Below are positions 32,100 to 40,040 of a stretch of DNA of 56,620 bases, piece after piece. The position numbers and the translations under genes were made by a program. Under the pieces are notes generated by a model that saw only the letters and a list, made by a program, of their open reading frames with translations, made no database searches and was not told the origin of the DNA. The stretch is from Heritagella caecorum (lineage in GTDB: Bacteria; Bacillota; Clostridia; Oscillospirales; Acutalibacteraceae), in the NCBI GenBank assembly GCA_904419035.1, contig CAJFQL010000011.1, forward strand, positions 1-56,620, in the 5' to 3' direction. The first letter of the stretch is position 1; each line of letters starts with the position of its first letter.

Positions 32100-33008
32100 G
32101 TGGAACTGAAAACGCTACATACCTTTGTCACCGTGGTACAGGAAGGCAGCATCAGTGCAGCCGCCCGTCAATTGCATATGACCCAGCCGCCTCTTTCGGC
32201 GCATATTGCCCAGTTGGAAGCCGAAATGCACACCTGCCTGTTCCAGCGGGGCGGGCGGCACATCCGGCTGACACCGGCGGGAGAAGAGCTATACCGCCGG
32301 GCGGTGCCCATTTTGGAAATGGCCCGGCTTGCCAAAGAAGAAGTGTCCCGGTATAGCGAAGGGGTGGAAGATACCCTCCACATGGGGGTTGTCAGCAGTG
32401 TGGCGGCTCTGGTGGGATGGCTGCCTGCCTACTGCCAGGCCCACCCCAAAGTGCGCTTTGAGCTGTTTGAAGGGAATACGTACCACCTGTTGCAGCAAAT
32501 CCGCGCGGGCATATTGCAGCTGGCCATTGTGCGCACACCGTTTGCCGCCGGGGAACTGGAAACCGTGCCGCTCTTGGAAGAAACCCTGGTAGCGGTGGGG
32601 ACCGAAAAGTGGTTCTGCGATGAAAACGGGCAAGTGCCCCAGGAGGTTTCCTTATCCATGCTGGAACAAAAGCCCTTGATCGTATACCGCCGGTGGGAAG
32701 GGGTGCTCAGCCGTATTTTTGAACGTAAAGGATTGCGGCTCAATACCTTTTGCTGCAACGATGACGCCCGCACCACCTTAACCTGGGCGGCCTCGGGGGT
32801 GGGGGTCGGCATACTGCCTCGCTCGATGGTGCGCCAGTGGAACGAAGGCAGCGGCCCAAAAATGGTATTCCTGCCCGTCGCGGAAGAGGCCATGCACAGC
32901 CGCATTGAATTGGTATACCGCAAACGGGAAGAATTATCCCCCGCGGCACTCGCGTTGCTGCAAACGGCTAAAGTGTGGTACCGGGAAAATGAAAGCGGCA
33001 TCCAATAA
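32100..33008 (+). CDS. LysR-family transcriptional regulator
   Basis: 302 aa. The N-terminal winged HTH is LKTLHTFVTVVQEGSISAAARQLHMTQPPLSAHIAQLEAEMHTCLFQRGGRHIRLTPAGEELYRRA. The C-terminal two-lobed effector domain begins LHMGVVSSVAALVGWLPAYCQAHPKVRFELFEGN. The GTG start at 32100 is preceded by AAAGGGGG. Divergent from the ABC exporter operon with a shared 140-bp control region, it most likely regulates that exporter and itself. The ligand is unknown. Confidence 0.93.
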   Translation: MELKTLHTFVTVVQEGSISAAARQLHMTQPPLSAHIAQLEAEMHTCLFQRGGRHIRLTPAGEELYRRAVPILEMARLAKEEVSRYSEGVEDTLHMGVVSSVAALVGWLPAYCQAHPKVRFELFEGNTYHLLQQIRAGILQLAIVRTPFAAGELETVPLLEETLVAVGTEKWFCDENGQVPQEVSLSMLEQKPLIVYRRWEGVLSRIFERKGLRLNTFCCNDDARTTLTWAASGVGVGILPRSMVRQWNEGSGPKMVFLPVAEEAMHSRIELVYRKREELSPAALALLQTAKVWYRENESGIQ

Positions 33009-33017
33009 AAAGGCGAA

Positions 33018-33058
33018 AAAAAAGCGGACCGTATGAAAACGGTCCGTTTTCTCTTTTT
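33018..33058. terminator. Bidirectional terminator after lysR
   Basis: AAAGCGGACCGT pairs with ACGGTCCGTTTT around ATGAAA, with T-rich tails on both strands. It separates two convergent genes. Confidence 0.88.
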
Positions 33059-33060
33059 GT

Positions 33061-33567
33061 TTACATCACAAAGAAATGAAGCAGCAACGCTAACAGAATC
33101 CCCAACGCCGCCCCAAAACACACTTCAATGGGCCGGTGGCCTAACGATTCATTGAGTTCCGGAATCTGATCCCGCAACTGACGGCGCAACACGCGGTGTT
33201 CACCGCTTTCCCCGTTCGTTTTGGCTTCCTCGTCCAGTTCGTCGATCAGCAAATTCAGCGCCCGGGCGTGCAAACTGGCTTCCCACCGCACACCGGTGGC
33301 GTCGTAGATCACAATCACCGTTAAGATGCAGGCAATAGCGAATTCCGCCGACTGGTACCCACAGGTCAGCAGTGCCGTGACCGCCATGGCGCACGTGGTG
33401 GCCGTATGGGCGCTGGGCATGCCTCCTGCGCCTTTTAACCGTTCCAGCCGGATTTCCTTATTTCGGATATAATAATAGATCAGCTTGATCACTTGGGCCA
33501 TAATCCAGGACAGCAGCCCGGCATTGAGAATTTGATTGGAAAAAAGGAAAGCGATTTTATCAGTCAT
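33061..33567 (-). CDS. Divergent PAP2-family (YuiD-like, DUF212) membrane protein
   Basis: 168 aa. The phosphatase-like membrane family is recognised from NAGLLSWIMAQVIKLIYYYIRNKE, LKGAGGMPSAHTATTCAMAVTALL (conserved PSAHT), IYDATGVRWEASLHA, and the C-terminal ESLGHRPIEVCFGAALGILLALLLHF. It has about four membrane segments. The family is related to acid phosphatases but its biochemical role is not established. The start at 33567 is chosen because GGTGG lies upstream; the longer frame to 34008 runs through intergenic DNA. Confidence 0.88.
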   Translation of the reverse strand: MTDKIAFLFSNQILNAGLLSWIMAQVIKLIYYYIRNKEIRLERLKGAGGMPSAHTATTCAMAVTALLTCGYQSAEFAIACILTVIVIYDATGVRWEASLHARALNLLIDELDEEAKTNGESGEHRVLRRQLRDQIPELNESLGHRPIEVCFGAALGILLALLLHFFVM

Positions 33568-33784
33568 AGCGGTACCACCGTTTCTGTTCATGTAATAGAT
33601 AAACATTGCCCCCGTTTTTCGGTGAAGAACAAACGAGAAGCTTTCCACTGTTACTATACCTGTTTTCTTTCCCCCTGTCAAACAAAAAACCGTGAAAAAT
33701 CTCCCTTCCGTTTTGGACAGAATATGGTATAATAATTGGGCAAATAAAGGCATACAAAAGGCAAAAAGAGAAGGGGGAATATCG

Positions 33785-34351
33785 ATGGGATGGATTCCTT
33801 CGGTAGAAGAAGCCCGCAACTGGCTGTGGGAGCAGAATACGGAGCCGTTCCACCGCCAGCATGGCGAAATTGTCGGGGCCGTGCTGGGCGCGTTTGCGGC
33901 CGAGTATGATCCCGGGCGGGAAAAATACTGGCAGGCTGTGGGGCTTTTACACGATTTGGATTTTGAAAAATGGCCCGAGGAACACTGTAAGAAAGCGCAG
34001 GCGCTCATGGAAGGAAAGAACGTGGACGAAGCGTTTATCCATGCGGTAGTCAGCCACGGCTATGGGCTGTGCTCCGACGTAGAACCACAGCTCATGATGG
34101 AAAAAATCCTATTTGCCGTCGATGAGCTTACGGGGCTGATCGGTGCCGCCGCGCTGATGCGCCCGAGCAAAAGCGTGTCGGATATGGAATTGCGTTCGCT
34201 GAAAAAGAAATTTAAAGATAAAAAATTCGCCGCCGGCTGTTCCCGCGACGTGATCACCCAGGGCGCCGAACGGCTGGGGTGGACGCTGGACGAGCTGCTC
34301 CAAAAAACGCTGGATGTCATGAAGCAGCTCTCGCCCACGATGGGATTATAA
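33785..34351 (+). CDS. HD-domain hydrolase
   Basis: 188 aa. The HD phosphohydrolase has H...(R)HGEIVGAVLGAFA, GLLHDLDFEKWPEEH (HD pair), and a later VSHGYGL and DELTGLIGAAA acidic block. GAAGGGG precedes the ATG and an extended -10 promoter (TATAAT near 33729-33734) lies upstream. It is probably a metal-dependent nucleotidase or phosphodiesterase; the substrate is not known. It heads a likely three-gene unit with 34356 and the DUF896 gene. Confidence 0.88.
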   Translation: MGWIPSVEEARNWLWEQNTEPFHRQHGEIVGAVLGAFAAEYDPGREKYWQAVGLLHDLDFEKWPEEHCKKAQALMEGKNVDEAFIHAVVSHGYGLCSDVEPQLMMEKILFAVDELTGLIGAAALMRPSKSVSDMELRSLKKKFKDKKFAAGCSRDVITQGAERLGWTLDELLQKTLDVMKQLSPTMGL

Positions 34352-34355
34352 CCGC

Positions 34356-35075
34356 ATGGGCATTGGTACCCTGGGGGAAAAAAGTTTGCACCGCGAGCTA
34401 AAATACCTGTACCAGCCGGACCCCGCCCGCCACGAAGTGCGGGTAGGGCGGCTGATTGCCGACGCCCAGGACCCGGAAGGCGGGGTACTGGAAGTGCAGA
34501 CCGGCCACTTCTTTGCACTGAAAAAGCGGCTGCCTGTTTATTTGCAGGCCGGGCGGGTGCGCTTGGTGTGCCCGGTGGCCGAACGAAAATGGCTGTGCTG
34601 GCTAGACCCTGAAACGGGGGAAGTGCTGTCCCGGCGGCGGTCGCCCAAACGGGGCACACCGCTGGATCTGTCCCGGGAACTTGTCCATATTCTGCCCTTT
34701 TTGCGGGAGAAAAACCTGGTTTTTAGTTTTATTCTGCTGGAAGTGGAAGAATACCGGCTGCAAAACGGGTGGGGCCGCGACGGCAAACGGGGCAGCGTAC
34801 GATATGAACGCAAGCTCTTGCAAGTTATTGACCGTCGGGATGTCTCCACACCGGAAGGCTGGGCGTCTTTACTGCCCAATTTGCCACCGGTTTTTACTGC
34901 GAAAGAGTTACAAAAAACGGCCCGGCTGTCACCGGCGGGTACGTCGGCCTGTTTGCGCGTGTGGCAGCAAGCGGGGGCCTTGGAACGGGGCGAAAACCGG
35001 GGCCGGGCTTATACCTACCGCATCGCGTCGCCGCGATGGGAAAGCGAGGAACTTTGTGGAAGCCAAACTGATTGA
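34356..35075 (+). CDS. Conserved hypothetical protein with nuclease-like N-terminus
   Basis: 239 aa, starting 4 nt after the HD gene. The front (GIGTLGEKSLHRELKYLYQPDPARHEVRVGRLIADAQDPEGGVLEVQTGHFFALKKRL) has conserved His, Asp and E-x-Q residues. Their spacing recalls a restriction-endonuclease-like fold, though that is speculative. The C-terminal third (PPVFTAKELQKTARLSPAGTSACLRVWQQAGALERG) looks like a winged helix. Similar hypothetical proteins occur in Clostridia. No role is assigned. Confidence 0.7.
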   Translation: MGIGTLGEKSLHRELKYLYQPDPARHEVRVGRLIADAQDPEGGVLEVQTGHFFALKKRLPVYLQAGRVRLVCPVAERKWLCWLDPETGEVLSRRRSPKRGTPLDLSRELVHILPFLREKNLVFSFILLEVEEYRLQNGWGRDGKRGSVRYERKLLQVIDRRDVSTPEGWASLLPNLPPVFTAKELQKTARLSPAGTSACLRVWQQAGALERGENRGRAYTYRIASPRWESEELCGSQTD

Positions 35076-35274
35076 ACGGATCAACGAACTGGCGCGCAAG
35101 CAGCGGGCCGAAGGACTGACAGACGAAGAGAAAAAGGAACAGCAGGCGCTCCGGGCCCAGTATTTGCAGGCCTGGCGGCAGAATTTGCAGACCCAGCTGG
35201 ATAACATGGTGATCGTGGAACCGGACGGGACCCGCCGCCCGCTGCAGCGTAAACCGAAAAAAGAAGGGCATTAA
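35056..35274 (+). CDS. DUF896 (YnzC-like) small protein
   Basis: 72 aa, GTG start overlapping the end of the previous gene by 20 bp with GCGAGGA upstream. The sequence AKLIERINELARKQRAEGLTDEEKKEQQALRAQYLQAWRQNLQTQLDNMVIVEPDGTRRPLQ matches the DUF896 family. This family is a two-helix hairpin of unknown function, in Bacillus linked to the SOS-regulated yneA operon. Its stop overlaps the stop of the convergent iron-sulfur gene. Confidence 0.9.
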   Translation: MEAKLIERINELARKQRAEGLTDEEKKEQQALRAQYLQAWRQNLQTQLDNMVIVEPDGTRRPLQRKPKKEGH

Positions 35275-35975
35275 CCCTTTGGGTTTTGGCCTTTCGGGCA
35301 GACTTTCATGCAAATGCCGCACACGGCGCCGCGGCCGATATGCTGGAACTGCTTTTTCATGTACAAAGAGCAGTTTTCCGGCAAGAATAGTTCGCTGCGG
35401 GGTTTCCCCGGTTCCCACAATTCGCCGGTGATGGCGCCGGCGGGGCAGGCGGTGCGGCACAGGGTGCAAGAGCCGCAGGGGCAGGCAAGGGGAGCGCCCT
35501 CATACACCGGCAAAGGCAAATCGGTAAAAATCGTGACCAGCCGTACCCGCGGCCCCCATACCCGGTGCAAAAACAGCGAGCTTTTCCCCACACTGCCAAG
35601 CCCTGCCAGTACGGCGGCTTTCTTGTGGGAATAGCGCCCCCTGTAATGCCAGCCGTCGGCGTTGATACTCTGCGAAGCCCCTACGGCGATATACCGCCCG
35701 CCGTGCTGCTGAAGAAAGCGGCCGGTCAACAGGGCCAGCCGGTCCAGTTGGGTGTTTACCGTGCGGTAATGGTGAAAATATGTGTGGGTAGGGGCAGTAT
35801 CGATTTCGTCAATGACGGCATCGGACAGGCGTACTACCAGCGAAATGGCATAGGGCAGCCCGGGAAACTGGGCAGCGGCATCCTCGGGGGCCGAAAAGCC
35901 CACGTCGTCGGCCCCGTGCCACTGTAAGAGCTCCCGCAATGCGGCAGCCAGATCAGAGGGAGCGGGAAACGTCAT
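35271..35975 (-). CDS. QueG-like double 4Fe-4S cluster protein
   Basis: 234 aa. It has an N-terminal corrinoid-reductase-like domain (ADGWHYRGRYSHKKAAVLAGLGSVGKSSLFLHRVWGPRVRLVTIFTDLPLP). Two ferredoxin clusters follow: CPCGSCTLCRTACPAGA and a split CSLYMKKQ...CGICMKVCPKG. The layout resembles epoxyqueuosine reductase QueG and other corrinoid iron-sulfur reductases. It is shorter than QueG and lacks its C-terminal HEAT-like part, so the substrate may differ. It starts at 35975 after AAAGGAG and is divergent from queH. Confidence 0.8.
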   Translation of the reverse strand: MTFPAPSDLAAALRELLQWHGADDVGFSAPEDAAAQFPGLPYAISLVVRLSDAVIDEIDTAPTHTYFHHYRTVNTQLDRLALLTGRFLQQHGGRYIAVGASQSINADGWHYRGRYSHKKAAVLAGLGSVGKSSLFLHRVWGPRVRLVTIFTDLPLPVYEGAPLACPCGSCTLCRTACPAGAITGELWEPGKPRSELFLPENCSLYMKKQFQHIGRGAVCGICMKVCPKGQNPKG

Positions 35976-36051
35976 AAAGGGAAAACTCCTTTCAAGAGGG
36001 GAAAATTCGAAAGCCCCAGGGCCTTTGGCCCACAGGCAAACAGGGGGACTC

Positions 36052-36708
36052 ATGGAACAAAAACGCAATTATCAAAAAGAAATGGAGCGCATCACAAAGA
36101 GCTTTGCTCCCGGTGATAAGCCAAGGCTCCTGCTGCACAGCTGCTGTGCTCCGTGCAGCAGCGCGGTATTGGAAACCGTAGCGCCGTATTTTGCGCTGAC
36201 CGTTTACTATTATAACCCCAATATCGCGCCCAGGGAAGAGTATCAAAAGCGGGTGGAGGAACAAAAACGGCTGCTTTTGCAAATGCCCTTGCCCGGGCCC
36301 GTGGATTTTTTGGAAGGCCCCTATGAACCGGACTGCTTTTTGCAGGCGGTCAAAGGGCTCGAGATGGTGCCGGAAGGCGGGGCCCGGTGCGAAAAATGTT
36401 TCCGCCTGCGGCTGCGAAAAGCGGCGGAGGCCGCGAAAGAGGGCAGTTTTGACTTTTTTACCACCACCCTTACCGTCAGCCCGCTGAAAAACGCCCCCCT
36501 GCTCAACCAAATTGGGGAAGAGATGGCGGCTAAGTACGGTGTGCGGTGGCTGCCCAGTGATTTTAAGAAAAAAGAGGGGTATAAGCGCTCGATTACCCTG
36601 TCCCACCAATACGGCCTGTACCGGCAGGATTACTGCGGCTGTGCGTTTTCCAAGCGGGAACGCATGGAAGAAAAACGCCGGCGCGAGCAGGAGGGGGCGA
36701 AACCATGA
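36052..36708 (+). CDS. queH: Epoxyqueuosine reductase QueH
   Basis: 218 aa. The motifs LLLHSCCAPCSSAVLE, YYYNPNIAPREEYQKR and GARCEKCFRLRL are typical of the DUF208/QueH family. So are FFTTTLTVSPLKNAPLLNQIG and DYCGCAFSKRER, with the cysteines that hold the iron-sulfur cluster. It performs the last step of queuosine synthesis in tRNA, the role QueG plays in other bacteria. The ATG at 36052 follows a short GGGGG site. It overlaps the following permease by 4 bp. Confidence 0.93.
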   Translation: MEQKRNYQKEMERITKSFAPGDKPRLLLHSCCAPCSSAVLETVAPYFALTVYYYNPNIAPREEYQKRVEEQKRLLLQMPLPGPVDFLEGPYEPDCFLQAVKGLEMVPEGGARCEKCFRLRLRKAAEAAKEGSFDFFTTTLTVSPLKNAPLLNQIGEEMAAKYGVRWLPSDFKKKEGYKRSITLSHQYGLYRQDYCGCAFSKRERMEEKRRREQEGAKP

Positions 36709-37832
36709 CGATCCAATCTATAGGGGGCGCGATTCATCGCTCCTTTAAAAAGGAGACGGTGTTGTGCCTGTCATTTTTGGCGGCGGTCTTATCGGCCTTT
36801 TTTGTGCCGCCGGATAGCGGTTACCTCGATTATCTGGACACCCGGGTGCTGATCTTGCTTTTCTGCCTGATGGCGGTGGTGAGCGGCCTGCGGGAAGCCG
36901 GTATTTTGGCCCAGATTTCTTCGTTTTTTCTAAGACGGGCGTCTTCCTCCCGGCGGCTGGGGCTATTGTTTATCCTGCTGTGCTTTTTTGCCTCTATGCT
37001 GCTGACGAACGACGTGGCGCTGCTCACGTTTGTGCCGCTATGTATCGGGGTGATGCAGGCGGCCTGCCCGTCCGGTACGGCTATCACCGTTGTGCTGATG
37101 ACCATTGCGGCCAATTTGGGCAGCATGGCAACCCCGGTGGGGAACCCCCAGAATTTGTATTTATATGGCCGGTTTTCCCTGGCGCCCGGGACGTTTTTCG
37201 CGGCGGTATTGCCGGTGGTGGGGGTGAGCCTTGTGCTCTTGCTGCTCGCGTCACTGCTCATTCCCTCCCGCACAGTGCAGGTGCAAGTCCCCCAAAATGA
37301 ACCCATTGCGGTACCCAAAGCGGGCCTGTTTGGCGGGCTGCTCCTGGTCGCAATCCTGGCGGTACTGCGGGTTTTACCCGCCCCAGTATTGTTGGGGCTG
37401 ACCGTCATTGCATTGGTTCTCTTTTCCCGGCGCACTTTCTTAAAAGTGGACTGGTGCCTGCTGCTTACGTTCGTGTGCTTTTTCGTATTTGTCGGGAACC
37501 TGGGGCGTATCGAAGCGGTGGCCCAGGCGGCCGCGAACCTGACGGCGGGGAACGAGTTGTGGTGCGGCCTGGTGCTCAGCCAGGTGATCAGCAATGTCCC
37601 GGCGGCCATGATGCTGGCGCCGTTTTCGCAAAACGGCTGCGGGCTGCTGCTGGGCACCGATATCGGCGGGCTGGGGACGCTGGTGGCGTCACTCGCCAGC
37701 TTAATTTCCTATAAGCTGTACATCGCCCGGCTGCCCGGGGAAAACCGCCGGTATTTGGGGCTATTTACCGTTTTGAATGTGGCGTTTTTAATCCCGCTGG
37801 TCCTGCTTGCCATGGCGGGCGGCTGGGCATGA
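36705..37832 (+). CDS. SLC13/ArsB-type anion permease
   Basis: 375 aa with about 10 membrane segments. The family hairpin motifs are ASMLLTNDVALLTFVPLCIGVM and ANLGSMATPVGNPQNLYLYGRFSLAPG, repeated in degenerate form near QVISNVPAAMMLAPFSQNG. These fit the ion-transporter superfamily that carries dicarboxylates, sulfate or arsenite. The substrate cannot be read from the sequence. ATGA overlap with queH suggests cotranscription, though no functional link is evident. Confidence 0.85.
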   Translation: MTIQSIGGAIHRSFKKETVLCLSFLAAVLSAFFVPPDSGYLDYLDTRVLILLFCLMAVVSGLREAGILAQISSFFLRRASSSRRLGLLFILLCFFASMLLTNDVALLTFVPLCIGVMQAACPSGTAITVVLMTIAANLGSMATPVGNPQNLYLYGRFSLAPGTFFAAVLPVVGVSLVLLLLASLLIPSRTVQVQVPQNEPIAVPKAGLFGGLLLVAILAVLRVLPAPVLLGLTVIALVLFSRRTFLKVDWCLLLTFVCFFVFVGNLGRIEAVAQAAANLTAGNELWCGLVLSQVISNVPAAMMLAPFSQNGCGLLLGTDIGGLGTLVASLASLISYKLYIARLPGENRRYLGLFTVLNVAFLIPLVLLAMAGGWA

Positions 37833-37860
37833 AGAAAACCGACCAAGGAAGGGTGGTACG

Positions 37861-38730
37861 ATGAAACGAAAAATCGCAGAAGGATGGCGCCGTACGCTGA
37901 TGGAGTATGGCATTTTGACCGGCGCCACGGTGATTTTGAATGTAGGGATCTATTTTTTCAAATTCCCCAATAATTTCACATTTGGCGGTGTGTCGGGCCT
38001 TTCGGTGCTGGTCAGCGCCAAAACGCCGCTTTCGGCCGGTACGGTCAACCTGCTGGTCAACGCGGTTTTGTTGGTGCTGGGCTTTATCTTCCTGGGGCGG
38101 GATTTCGGAATAAAAACCGTATATGTCACGGTGCTCAATTCCCTGAGCCTGCGGGTCATGGAAATGATCTGCCCCATGACGCAGCCGCTGACCGATCAGC
38201 CATTATTGGAACTGATCTTTGCGACTTTATTGCCGGCGGTGAGCGCCGCGCTGCTCTTTAACATTGGGGCGTCCAGCGGCGGCACGGATATTGTGGCCAT
38301 GATTCTCAAAAAGCACAGCCAAATCAATATCGGTACGGCGCTCTTGCTGGTGGATATGACCATTACGGTGGCGGCTTTCTTCATTTTCGATATGGCCACG
38401 GGCCTTTATTCCGTATTGGGCCTGCTGCTCAAATCGTTGGTGATCGACAACGTGATTGAAAGTATCAACATGTGCAAGTACTTTACGATTGTGTGTGATA
38501 ACCCCGACCCCATTTGCGATTTTATCCACGAAAAGCTGCACCGGGGCGCCACGGTGTATAAGGCAGAGGGGTCCTACCGCCACACCCAGAAAACCGTGAT
38601 TTTAACGGTGATGAAACGCAGCCAGGCCGTGCAGCTGCGCAATTTTGTCCATATTCAGGAACCCATGGCGTTTATTACGATTACCAACAGCAGTGAAATT
38701 ATCGGCAAAGGGTTCCGTGGGTTCAGCTGA
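37861..38730 (+). CDS. YitT-family membrane protein (DUF161 + DUF2179)
   Basis: 289 aa. Five or six N-terminal membrane segments include the hallmark FKFPNNFTFGGVSGLSVLVS and FNIGASSGGTDIVAMILKKHSQINIG. They are followed by a soluble C-terminal DUF2179 domain (KYFTIVCDNPDPICDFIHEKLHRGATVYKAEGSY...VLTVMKRSQAVQLRNFVHIQEPMAFITITNSSEIIGKGF). The family is widespread in Firmicutes; transport has been proposed but the role is not settled. GGGTGGT lies just upstream of the ATG. Confidence 0.92.
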   Translation: MKRKIAEGWRRTLMEYGILTGATVILNVGIYFFKFPNNFTFGGVSGLSVLVSAKTPLSAGTVNLLVNAVLLVLGFIFLGRDFGIKTVYVTVLNSLSLRVMEMICPMTQPLTDQPLLELIFATLLPAVSAALLFNIGASSGGTDIVAMILKKHSQINIGTALLLVDMTITVAAFFIFDMATGLYSVLGLLLKSLVIDNVIESINMCKYFTIVCDNPDPICDFIHEKLHRGATVYKAEGSYRHTQKTVILTVMKRSQAVQLRNFVHIQEPMAFITITNSSEIIGKGFRGFS

Positions 38731-38745
38731 TGAAGGGCTACCGGC

Positions 38746-38774
38746 TTGCTTTTTTGGAAAAAGGCCGATATAAT
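38746..38774 (+). promoter_or_regulatory. Promoter of degV
   Basis: TTGCTT (38746-38751), a 17-bp spacer and TATAAT (38769-38774). Confidence 0.7.
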
Positions 38775-38839
38775 GACGGTAAACGAGGAAAAGTAGAATC
38801 TGTCCTTTTGGGGACTGTTGCGAACAGGAGGAAATGCGC

Positions 38840-39715
38840 GTGAGTGAGTTCGTTGTCTGTACCGATGCCACTTGTGATTTTACCCCGGAGATTGTAGAAA
38901 AACTGGGAATCGAAGTGTTCCCCATGGAATTCCTGATTGATGGGATTGCCTATCACCATTATCCCGACGCTAGGGAAATGTCCATGGATGAGTTCTACAC
39001 CAAAGTAAAGGCGGGGAAAATGCCCACCACCACCCAGATCAGCCGTATGGTGTATGAAGAATACTTCGAAAAACAGCTCAAAGCCGGGCGGGATGTGCTG
39101 TATGTGGCCTTTTCGTCGGCCCTGTCGAGCACGTATGCTTCTTCCTGCCAGGTGGCCCAGGAAGTGATGGAAGCCTACCCGGGGCGCACCATTTGCTGTG
39201 TGGATTCCCGCTGCGCCAGTTACGGGGAAGGGCTATTGGTGTATAAAGCGGTCGAAATGCAAAAAGCCGGGGCTTCCCTTAAGGAAACGGAACAGGAACT
39301 GCTCTCCATGCGCGACCGGGTGGATCACTGGGTATTGGTTGATGACCTACACCACCTGCACCGCGGCGGCCGTATTCCCAAAGCGGCGGCCATTGCCGGT
39401 ACAGCGCTGGGGATTAAACCCATTATCCACATCGATTTTGAAGGCCGCCTGATTCCCTGCGACAAAGTGCGGGGTCGCAAGAAGGGCTGCGATTACCTTA
39501 TGGATAAAGCGGCCAAACGGTGGAGCGACCGGTCGACGCCGCTGTATGTGGTACATACCCATTGCCCCGAGGAAGCCGAAGAACTGGCTGAACGGGCCCG
39601 CAAAGAGCTGAAAACCCATAACGTGGAAATCCACGAAGTGGGCCCCGTTATCGGAGCCCACACCGGTGCCGGGCTGCTGGCGCTGCTGTTTATGGCCGAT
39701 ACCAAACAGATTTAA
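38840..39715 (+). CDS. DegV-family fatty-acid-binding protein
   Basis: 291 aa. The family pattern is clear: TDATCDFTPEIVEKLGIEVFPMEFLIDG, TTTQISRMVYEEYFEKQLKAGRDVLYVAFSSALSSTYASS, VDSRCASYGEGLLVYKAVEM, and VLVDDLHHLHRGGRI followed by GTALGIKPIIHID. DegV/FakB proteins hold a fatty acid for phosphorylation by a FakA kinase, which is not in the window. The GTG at 38840 is preferred to the ATG at 38834 because AGGAGG (38826-38831) lies 8 nt from GTG but only 2 nt from ATG. Confidence 0.92.
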   Translation: MSEFVVCTDATCDFTPEIVEKLGIEVFPMEFLIDGIAYHHYPDAREMSMDEFYTKVKAGKMPTTTQISRMVYEEYFEKQLKAGRDVLYVAFSSALSSTYASSCQVAQEVMEAYPGRTICCVDSRCASYGEGLLVYKAVEMQKAGASLKETEQELLSMRDRVDHWVLVDDLHHLHRGGRIPKAAAIAGTALGIKPIIHIDFEGRLIPCDKVRGRKKGCDYLMDKAAKRWSDRSTPLYVVHTHCPEEAEELAERARKELKTHNVEIHEVGPVIGAHTGAGLLALLFMADTKQI

Positions 39716-39717
39716 CG

Positions 39718-39765
39718 CAAAAAAGACGTCTTCTTTCTCATCGATCGAAGGCGTCTTTTTTCTTT
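39718..39765 (+). terminator. Terminator after degV
   Basis: AAAAAAGACGTCTTC pairs with GAAGGCGTCTTTTTT with one mismatch, followed by TCTTTC. Confidence 0.85.
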
Positions 39766-39784
39766 CTGTAGGGGAAGAGAGCCG

Positions 39785-39813
39785 TTGACAAACCCCAAAA
39801 ACCCCTGTACACT
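39785..39813 (+). promoter_or_regulatory. Promoter of the sugar-metabolism operon
   Basis: TTGACA (39785-39790), a 17-bp spacer and TACACT (39808-39813), 40 bp before the first gene of the 39855-42577 unit. Confidence 0.7.
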
Positions 39814-39854
39814 GAAAGAAAACGCCACAAAGGCGGAAGGAGTGGGGATAATTT

Positions 39855-40040
39855 ATGGATCCCATGTATGAATTAGTGAAAGCTTACGAACCGGAAAAAC
39901 CGGAAGAACGAAAAGCAAGAAAACTATTTTGGGGGATTTTGCTCTTTGTGGCCCTTTGGCGTTTTCTAAAACGGAGAAGCCGGAAAAAGGCGGAACAAGA
40001 GGAAAACTTAGTTTTCCTTATGGGAGGAGATACACAATGA
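39855..40040 (+). CDS. Small single-pass membrane protein
   Basis: 61 aa. A charged N-terminus (MDPMYELVKAYEPEKPEERKARK) is followed by one hydrophobic segment (LFWGILLFVALWRFL) and a basic stretch (KRRSRKKAEQEE). GGAAGGAGTGGGG precedes the ATG. Its stop overlaps the next start (ATGATGA), so translation is coupled. No family is recognised. The operon position hints at an accessory role in the isomerase/oxidoreductase pathway. Confidence 0.7.
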   Translation: MDPMYELVKAYEPEKPEERKARKLFWGILLFVALWRFLKRRSRKKAEQEENLVFLMGGDTQ

